Source: JBKHBQ01 sp046542305
GTDB lineage: Bacteria; Bacteroidota; Bacteroidia; Bacteroidales; 4484-276
Length of the DNA stretch: 11,405 nt
Reading direction: 5' to 3'
Assembly (NCBI GenBank): GCA_046542305.1
Contig: JBKHBQ010000117.1
Location: forward strand, 1 to 11,405
Each line of letters opens with the position of its first letter. Within the stretch, counting starts at the first letter, position 1. The notes beneath the pieces are model-generated. The model did no database searches and was not told the origin of the DNA. It worked only from the letters and a program-made list of their open reading frames with translations. Below, one piece after another: positions 6,024 through 11,405 of the stretch. The position numbers were made by a program, and so were the translations under genes.

Positions 6024-7922
6024 ATGAAAAAACTTCTGTTTCTTCTGATCTTTAGCGGCACGTTCACTGTGTTGCTTCACGGGCAGCAAAGCAAGTATTA
6101 CCTGCCGGTCAACTTTAAAGATGCCTATCGTTCGGATACGCGTTCGCTTGATGGAAGACCGGGAAAAGCCTACTGGCAAAACCGGGCGGATTACCGGATC
6201 GAGGTTGCGCTCGATCCGGAAAACTACCGGATTTCAGGAACCGAAACCATCACCTATGTTAATCATAGTCCTTACACGCTGGAGTACCTGGTGTTGCACC
6301 TGCTGCCCGATCTGTACAAGGAAGGCGGGGCGCGCGATTTCGACATCGATGCGCGGGATGCGCATGAAGGGCTGATGATCGAAAAAATGACCATAGACGG
6401 AGTAAGTGTCGTGAAGAACAACCGCGGGCGCCTCATTTTGCCCAAACCAACTGGAATGTATGTGTACCTGCCCGAGCCGTTGAAACCCGCCAAGCAGACA
6501 TCGATTGATGTAAAGTGGAATTATGAGTTAAATAAATATTCCCATTACCGCGAGGGCGTGGTGAACGATTCTTCTTTTTTCGTGGCATATTTTTATCCGC
6601 GGGTGGCGGTGTTCGACGATATCGATGGCTGGAACGACTGGGATTATACAGGAACGACAGAATTTTACAACGATTTTGGCGATTACGATGTAACCGTGGA
6701 GGTGCCGGGCAATTATCTGGTTCAGGCTACCGGCGTCTGGCAAAATCCTGAGGAAATCCTGCAGCCGGATATGCTGGAAAGATACCGCATTGCACATTCT
6801 TCTGACCAAGTGGTGAGCATCGCGGAGATGAAGGATATCCGAACCGGCAGGGTAACCCGGCCTGAAACTGCACATCGCTGGCATTTCAAGGCTGAGAATG
6901 TTACGGATTTCGCCTTCGGGACGAGCAACCATTATTTGTGGGACGGAACCAGTCTGCTGGTGGATTCGCTCTCGGGCCGGAGGGTTTTTATCGATGCCCT
7001 TTACCATCCCGACTCGGAGGATTTTTATGAGGTGGCGAAAATTGCCCGCGAAGCTATCTGGAATATGTCTTACCTTTTTCCGGCCATTCCGTTTCCATAT
7101 CCGAAAATGACGGTATTCAACGGACTGAGCCAGATGGAATATCCCATGATGGTGAACGACATTTCGATGCACGACCTTTCGGAAGCCATCAAGCTTACCG
7201 TTCACGAGATTTTTCATTCCTACTACCCGTTTTATACCGGACTGAACGAAACCAAGTATGCCTGGATGGACGAAGGCCTGACCAGCTACGGTGAATCTGT
7301 TATTGCATCAAGGATGGATGCAGGCAATTATGCAGGGTATTATTTTTTTGATGATTACAAGGATCACGCAGGACACAATTATGATGTGCCGCTTTTTGTG
7401 TGCAGCGAAATATTGAGGGGGCCGGTTTATTATACCAATTCTTACCCGAAGGGCGCTGCCTTTTTCGGCATTTTGCACGATTATCTTGGCAATGATGCAT
7501 TTTTAAACGCACTTCAGGAATTTACAGTGCGCTGGCAGGGAAAGCACCCCACGCCCTACGATCTGATCTTTACCTTTGAAGATGCGACCGGTGAGGACCT
7601 TTCATGGCTGATCCGTCCGTGGTTGTTCGAGTTCGGTTATGTGGATATCGCGGTGAGAGCGGTCATAAAAAATGAAGAACAGCAGGTTGTGCATATTGAA
7701 AAGACGGGGCAATATCCGGCGCCGTTTTCTGCAAAGATTGTATTTGATGATGGTTCTGAAGAAATATTCGTAAAGAATGCAGGTGTGTGGAAGAGCGGAA
7801 ATTCAGTGTATGAGTTAAGGGTGCTGCTGGATCGGGAAATCCGTTCAGTGGAACTGACTAACCTTACCGGGATGGATGTTGACCTGACGAATAACCGTTA
7901 CCCGTTGACCGAGCAGCGATGA
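6024..7922 (+). CDS. Secreted M1 family zinc metallopeptidase (gluzincin)
   Basis: The 632-residue protein begins with a signal peptide (about 1-20, MKKLLFLLIF... ending LLHG before QQ). It has neither a lipobox cysteine nor a T9SS tail, so it is probably a soluble periplasmic enzyme. An N-terminal beta domain (about 55-300, with YRIEVALDPE and GTETITYVN) precedes the catalytic domain. The zinc site is complete: HEIFH at 394-398 and E417 exactly 18 residues later, the HEXXH-X18-E signature of M1 peptidases. E395 is the general base and Y474 in YTNSYPKGAAF fits the transition-state tyrosine. The exopeptidase loop normally written GAMEN reads SQMEY (369-373): the glutamate is kept but the asparagine is replaced by tyrosine, so strict aminopeptidase specificity is not certain. 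It likely trims peptides in the envelope. Its stop overlaps the xerD start by 4 bases (ATGA), implying co-transcription and translational coupling. Confidence 0.92.
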   Translation: MKKLLFLLIFSGTFTVLLHGQQSKYYLPVNFKDAYRSDTRSLDGRPGKAYWQNRADYRIEVALDPENYRISGTETITYVNHSPYTLEYLVLHLLPDLYKEGGARDFDIDARDAHEGLMIEKMTIDGVSVVKNNRGRLILPKPTGMYVYLPEPLKPAKQTSIDVKWNYELNKYSHYREGVVNDSSFFVAYFYPRVAVFDDIDGWNDWDYTGTTEFYNDFGDYDVTVEVPGNYLVQATGVWQNPEEILQPDMLERYRIAHSSDQVVSIAEMKDIRTGRVTRPETAHRWHFKAENVTDFAFGTSNHYLWDGTSLLVDSLSGRRVFIDALYHPDSEDFYEVAKIAREAIWNMSYLFPAIPFPYPKMTVFNGLSQMEYPMMVNDISMHDLSEAIKLTVHEIFHSYYPFYTGLNETKYAWMDEGLTSYGESVIASRMDAGNYAGYYFFDDYKDHAGHNYDVPLFVCSEILRGPVYYTNSYPKGAAFFGILHDYLGNDAFLNALQEFTVRWQGKHPTPYDLIFTFEDATGEDLSWLIRPWLFEFGYVDIAVRAVIKNEEQQVVHIEKTGQYPAPFSAKIVFDDGSEEIFVKNAGVWKSGNSVYELRVLLDREIRSVELTNLTGMDVDLTNNRYPLTEQR

Positions 7923-8830
7923 GTTGGGAAATTTACATACGTGGTTTTAGATCTTTTCTTCAGCTCGAAAAATCATTGTCGCCAAATTCAGTGAATGCCT
8001 ACCTGCGCGACCTGGGAAAACTGATGCAGTTTCTCGAAGTGAGCGGCCAAAAGAAGCTTTCCCCCGGCGATCTTCGTTTGCAGCATCTCGAGGAGTTTCT
8101 GTGGTGGGTGAGCCAACTCGGGATGACGGCCACCAGCCAGGCGCGGATGGTTTCGGGAATCAGAGCCTTTTACAAGTACCTGCTGATGGAGGACGTCCTG
8201 AACCACGATCCCACCGAATTGCTTGAGCCTCCCAAAACTGTCCGTAAACTACCGGATACACTTAGCCAGGAGGAAGTGGAAAAGCTAATTGGTGCCGTAG
8301 ATTTGTCTGATCCGCAGGGCGAGCGCAACAAAGCTATCATCGAAACCCTCTATGGGTGCGGATTGCGTGTGTCGGAGCTGGTAAACCTGCCGCTGTCTGG
8401 ATTGCACTTCGATATCGGATTTGTGAATGTGACCGGGAAAGGCAACAAGCAGCGCTGGGTGCCCATCGGCAGCAAAGCCATCGAGCAGCTTCAGCGGTAT
8501 ATTTCCTTTGTAAGAAATCACCTCGCGGTTAAAAAAGGCAGCGAAAGCTTTGTATTTCTCAATCAACGCGGGACTGTGATGAGCAGGGTAATGGTGTTTC
8601 TGATTGTGAAGCAACTGGCCGAAAAGGCGGGCCTTCGCAAAACCGTGAGTCCGCACACCCTGCGCCATTCCTTTGCCACACATCTGGTTGAAAACGGCGC
8701 CGACCTGCGGGCAGTGCAGGATATGCTCGGCCACGAGTCCATTACCACCACCGAAATTTATACCCACCTCAGCCGCGATTTTCTGCGCGATACCATCGAA
8801 AAATTTCACCCACGGGCCGGTGCCGGCTAA
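7919..8830 (+). CDS. xerD: Site-specific tyrosine recombinase XerD
   Basis: At 303 residues this is the normal length for a Xer recombinase. The N-terminal SAM-like DNA-binding domain (about 1-90) contains LEKSLSPNSVNAYLRDL, and the catalytic domain (about 112-295) has every active-site residue: R150 in GCGLRVSEL, K174 in TGKGNKQR, H246 and R249 in SPHTLRHSFATHL, H272 in MLGHESITTTEIYTHL, and Y281 as the nucleophile. The family acts with XerC at dif in the terminus, under FtsK control, to resolve chromosome dimers. The LGHESITTTEIYTHL end is the form I associate with Bacteroidota XerD rather than XerC. The ATG overlaps the metallopeptidase stop by 4 bases, and no separate promoter is apparent. 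Nothing in the flanks suggests an integrative element, so a housekeeping role is more likely than a mobile integrase. The stop lies 2 bases from the stop of the converging gene. Confidence 0.9.
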   Translation: MSWEIYIRGFRSFLQLEKSLSPNSVNAYLRDLGKLMQFLEVSGQKKLSPGDLRLQHLEEFLWWVSQLGMTATSQARMVSGIRAFYKYLLMEDVLNHDPTELLEPPKTVRKLPDTLSQEEVEKLIGAVDLSDPQGERNKAIIETLYGCGLRVSELVNLPLSGLHFDIGFVNVTGKGNKQRWVPIGSKAIEQLQRYISFVRNHLAVKKGSESFVFLNQRGTVMSRVMVFLIVKQLAEKAGLRKTVSPHTLRHSFATHLVENGADLRAVQDMLGHESITTTEIYTHLSRDFLRDTIEKFHPRAGAG

Positions 8831-8832
8831 TC

Positions 8833-10362
8833 CTATTCAGTAAAGCATATCTCACTCAGCCAGTAAGCTTCATCAAAATTCAGGATAAGCAGGCTGTTTT
8901 CGCCTGTGGTGAAAAGGTCATCAGGGTTAAATGCCACCCTGCCCTGAAATCTGTGCTTTGTGTAGGTTGCCTCGTTGGGATCGTATATGGCCAGCACGGG
9001 TTCGTACCTGTTTTTCATAATTTTGATTTCGCGACTGGCATAGCGGTCGGTGTTTTTGGGATGATCATTATAAAAAAGATAGAGGCGGTTATTTTTGCAA
9101 TAGCTGAAAAAACCAGAAACTTCTGGAGCGATGCCCTGGCTTTGTTGTTTTTGAATGATGCCGCAATTTAACAATTCACCGGAAGGATTAAAATTAAGGA
9201 TAATCACCTCGTTGGCATTGTACATCGGCGTGGGATAAATTTGCTGCCGCTGATCGCGAACCATCAGGATGCTGCGCCAGTTGTACTCGAACAGCAGCAA
9301 AACATGTCCCTGTTCATTCAGATGGATTGCCCCCGGCTGCAGGTGCTGATAGCCGGAACTGGATTTCAGCGATCCGGGATCGAAGATTTCAATGATTTCT
9401 TCATCAAGTCTCCGGATGTTTTGGCTGATCAGGCTGCCGTCCTCACCGTTGAAGATATAATAAAGTATGCCATCAGGCGATTCGCTGTCATTTTCCAATG
9501 TGAAAAATCCAAACAGCCCCACCCGGTTGTTTTGCATCGACTGAAATTTCAGGCTGCCCACAAATCCTTCTTCAAGCTTAAACTCATAGGTCCGCTGACG
9601 GTCTTTTATCAAATCATAAATAATAAGCTGATGAATTATTTCGTCAGGAAAGACAGGATTAAAAATTTCAAGCCTGAAAAAGATCTGCCCCTCCGGGCTT
9701 ACAATTTGCTTTGAAAAATAATAATCGATGAAATCATCAGGAAAACTGAACAGATGTTCGCTCACTTTTTCCAGGTTTTCATCAAAAACCACCAAATTCA
9801 CCCTTTCGGGGATATCCAGTTCCGGAGGTGTGGTTAGCGAGAAAATGTAGCGCTTTTCGTTGCCGTCAATGAATTCATTTAGCTGAAAATAATGAAAATC
9901 CTCCTGCGAGGGGAGCATGCCCCCGATTTCGCCGGGTACCAGCACCGGGCCTGATACATTGCCTTGCATATCGGTTCTGAAAAGATAAGCGCGTAAGGTT
10001 TCATCCATCCTTGAATAATTCCTGCAAAGGAAAATGAACCCTGAGCTGGTTTGATACATGTTTTGCGGTATTAGTCTGCGCAGGTTGTAATGGTTATGCG
10101 GTTTCAGGTCGATTGTTTCCTCCCGCGAAAGATCTTTCCCAAACGTGATAATTCCCGGGTGGTGATCATCCCTAAAATCGAGGTAGCCTTTGTTGTTAAT
10201 CTTCAGGAAGAAATATTTCGATGCTCCCGATTCGAAAATGGAACTGAGGCTTTCGTTGCCCAGGTGGATTTCCGGCCCCGGCTTCAGCTCAACATTCTCC
10301 TGTGCCTGCATGTTTGAGGCAATTATCAACAACAGGATCAAAAACCGGTACGAAGCAGGCAT
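8833..10362 (-). CDS. Exported protein of unknown function, possible beta-propeller
   Basis: I cannot assign a named family. The ATG at 10362-10360 gives 509 residues starting MPASYRFLILLLIIASNMQAQ, a clean signal peptide with cleavage before QEN. The frame can extend three codons to a TTG at 10371, but the ATG gives the better leader. The mature part is rich in short beta-strand patterns of the form hydrophobic-strand, turn, strand, such as GFIFLCRNYS, HVLLLFEYNW and NNRLYLFYNDHPKN, spread over its whole length as in beta-propeller or repeat-strand proteins. The last of these resembles a motif I associate with uncharacterised Bacteroidota exported proteins. It has no lipobox, membrane helix after the signal, or T9SS tail, so it is probably periplasmic. 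The transporter gene upstream runs the same way with a 66-base gap containing a promoter candidate. Its stop faces that of xerD with 2 bases between them. Confidence 0.8.
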   Translation of the reverse strand: MPASYRFLILLLIIASNMQAQENVELKPGPEIHLGNESLSSIFESGASKYFFLKINNKGYLDFRDDHHPGIITFGKDLSREETIDLKPHNHYNLRRLIPQNMYQTSSGFIFLCRNYSRMDETLRAYLFRTDMQGNVSGPVLVPGEIGGMLPSQEDFHYFQLNEFIDGNEKRYIFSLTTPPELDIPERVNLVVFDENLEKVSEHLFSFPDDFIDYYFSKQIVSPEGQIFFRLEIFNPVFPDEIIHQLIIYDLIKDRQRTYEFKLEEGFVGSLKFQSMQNNRVGLFGFFTLENDSESPDGILYYIFNGEDGSLISQNIRRLDEEIIEIFDPGSLKSSSGYQHLQPGAIHLNEQGHVLLLFEYNWRSILMVRDQRQQIYPTPMYNANEVIILNFNPSGELLNCGIIQKQQSQGIAPEVSGFFSYCKNNRLYLFYNDHPKNTDRYASREIKIMKNRYEPVLAIYDPNEATYTKHRFQGRVAFNPDDLFTTGENSLLILNFDEAYWLSEICFTE

Positions 10363-10375
10363 GGCATACAATAAT

Positions 10376-10409
10376 AAAACTTACCCAATCAAAAAACAAC
10401 GGTGCAAAA
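10376..10409 (-). promoter_or_regulatory. Candidate promoter for the exported unknown protein
   Basis: On the minus strand TTTTG (10409-10405) is followed after 21 bases by TAAGTTTT (10383-10376), seven of eight matches to the Bacteroidota consensus TAnnTTTG. Transcription would start near 10370, only about 8 bases before the ATG at 10362, so the leader would be very short. The gene may instead be read through from the transporter, since no terminator is visible between the two. Confidence 0.33.
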
Positions 10410-10428
10410 CCGGAAACATATACTGCGG

Positions 10429-11405
10429 CTATGCTTTTTTGTTGGAAGGCAGTTCCAGGCCGTAGCCCGAAACTTTATCCTCCCGCTTGAGCAGGATGGC
10501 GAAAATCAGCCCGAACAGCCCCAGCACAGCCAGCATCAGCAGGGCCCAGGTGTAGTCGTAAGTATAGATTCCGGTGGCGATCACTTCGGGAGTAATATCC
10601 GGATTGGTAGCATCCAGCACAATCCCGATCAGCAGCGGAAAAGCCCAGAGTCCGAGATTTTGCAGCGAGAACATGGCGCCATAAGCCGTGCCGATCCTTT
10701 TTTCGGAAACGATCTTTGCCACGGCCGGCCACATGGCTGCCGGTACCAGCGAAAAGGATATGCCGAGGAAGATCATCGGAATAATCGGGTTGAGCATCGT
10801 TAGCGCAAAGGTAAGGTGAATGATCACCAGCAACAGCGAGCCGAAGATCATCAGCGTGGCGCTTCTGCCGATACGGTCTACCAAAAAGCCAAAGAACGGC
10901 GTAAACAACAGCGTACCCAGGCTGAGGTACGATGCGATCTTTCCACTTTCCTGCTCGGTAAGCCCGAACTTGTTCAGGAAAAAATCTGCCGAAAACGACT
11001 GGAACGGGAAAACCGCCGAATAGAAGGTTACGCAGAGCATGGCTACCAGAATAAATGAGCGGTTGGTGATCAGCCTGTTAAAATCTGCCATGCTGAATCT
11101 TTCGTCTTCACGGAGCAGTACCGTGGATTCCGAAGTCTGCCGGTCGAGTTTCAGGTCGAACATGGTATAGACCAGGAAGGCCAGAAAGCCGATGCAAAGC
11201 AGAACGGCGGCAAACCACACGGCGATGGTCCAGTGCGAAGCCGCATCCTTGATCATGGGAGAGAAGTAAAATGCGGCAAACGATCCAAGCCTGGCAATGC
11301 CAATCTTGGTGCCAAACGCCAATGCCAGTTCCTTGCCTTTAAACCATTTTACAATGATTTTGCTGATGACGACAATACTGGTTTCGGCACCAAGCCCGAA
11401 AAGAA
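10429..11405 (-). CDS. MFS transporter resembling the MFSD1 family, 5' end cut by window edge
   Basis: The frame runs from the stop at 10431-10429 to the right edge without a stop, giving 324 residues; the N-terminus (probably two helices or more) lies outside. A TTG at 11322 could be mistaken for the start, but the upstream residues (LFGLGAETSIVVISKIIVKW, then FKGKELALAFGTKIG) are typical MFS sequence and belong to the gene. Visible are about nine hydrophobic helices, a charged central loop (LKLDRQTSESTVLLREDERF), and the second-half motif GFLVDRIGR (residues about 172-180 of the visible part). The stretch AMWPAVAKIVSEKRIGTAYG followed by AMFSLQNLG (about 223-251) matches from memory the corresponding part of animal MFSD1, a lysosomal dipeptide transporter. 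Dipeptide or small-peptide transport across the inner membrane is thus a reasonable guess; general MFS annotation is safer. The C-terminal tail (KREDKVSGYGLELPSNKKA) is cytoplasmic. Confidence 0.85.
   Translation of the reverse strand, partial: LFGLGAETSIVVISKIIVKWFKGKELALAFGTKIGIARLGSFAAFYFSPMIKDAASHWTIAVWFAAVLLCIGFLAFLVYTMFDLKLDRQTSESTVLLREDERFSMADFNRLITNRSFILVAMLCVTFYSAVFPFQSFSADFFLNKFGLTEQESGKIASYLSLGTLLFTPFFGFLVDRIGRSATLMIFGSLLLVIIHLTFALTMLNPIIPMIFLGISFSLVPAAMWPAVAKIVSEKRIGTAYGAMFSLQNLGLWAFPLLIGIVLDATNPDITPEVIATGIYTYDYTWALLMLAVLGLFGLIFAILLKREDKVSGYGLELPSNKKA

Noticed and set aside
5601..6179. A 192-codon minus-strand frame across the 97-residue gene and the start of the metallopeptidase
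   Set aside because: It crosses the promoter and signal peptide of the metallopeptidase in antisense and has no family features; the plus-strand reading explains the region better.
6528..7217. A 229-codon minus-strand frame
   Set aside because: It is antisense to the catalytic half of the metallopeptidase, which carries a complete zinc site.
7919..8830. Tyrosine recombinase as integrase of a mobile element
   Set aside because: Size and motifs fit housekeeping XerD; no tRNA, attachment-site repeat, conjugation or phage gene is nearby.
9241..9714. A 157-codon plus-strand frame
   Set aside because: It lies opposite the exported unknown protein, whose frame is continuous for 509 codons with a good signal peptide.
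10363..10371. TTG at 10371 as start of the exported unknown protein
   Set aside because: The ATG three codons later gives a normal signal peptide start, and the TTG would sit almost on the predicted transcription start.

Overview
The window looks like chromosomal DNA from a member of the Bacteroidota, probably of the Bacteroidales/Marinilabiliales kind. Three things support this: two proteins end in type IX secretion (T9SS) C-terminal sorting domains, several leaders contain the Bacteroidota -7 promoter box (TAnnTTTG) without clear Shine-Dalgarno sequences, and most proteins resemble Bacteroidota families. I see no insertion sequence, CRISPR array, tRNA or rRNA. Assignments come from reading the sequence and recalling families; no database was searched.

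Layout, left to right. (1) A minus-strand gene, cut by the left edge, encodes the carboxyltransferase (beta) subunit of an acyl-CoA carboxylase. (2) A 421-base divergent intergenic region follows. (3) Two tandem plus-strand paralogues encode secreted Omp28-like proteins with a thioredoxin fold, carrying CGPC and CPYC active-site motifs respectively. Both have the same middle domains and a T9SS sorting domain, and a strong intrinsic terminator closes the pair. (4) A small basic protein of unknown function (97 residues) sits behind a pair of operator-like inverted repeats. (5) A secreted M1-type zinc metallopeptidase overlaps by 4 bases (ATGA) with the tyrosine recombinase gene xerD. (6) Converging on xerD with only 2 bases between stop codons is a minus-strand gene for an exported protein of unknown function. 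(7) The right edge cuts a minus-strand MFS transporter that resembles the MFSD1 family.

How they may work together. The tandem Omp28-like pair could act as a surface thiol-disulfide module: both dithiol motifs keep the cis-proline, and both proteins are predicted to be delivered to the surface by T9SS. The M1 peptidase is predicted to be periplasmic and the MFSD1-like transporter lies in the inner membrane, so peptide trimming followed by di/oligopeptide uptake is conceivable, but these genes are not in one operon. Acyl-CoA carboxylase and XerD are core functions with no clear link to the rest.

The most distinctive feature is the tandem pair of T9SS-exported thioredoxin-fold proteins. Next are the MFSD1-like transporter and the small gene with paired inverted repeats over its promoter and start.
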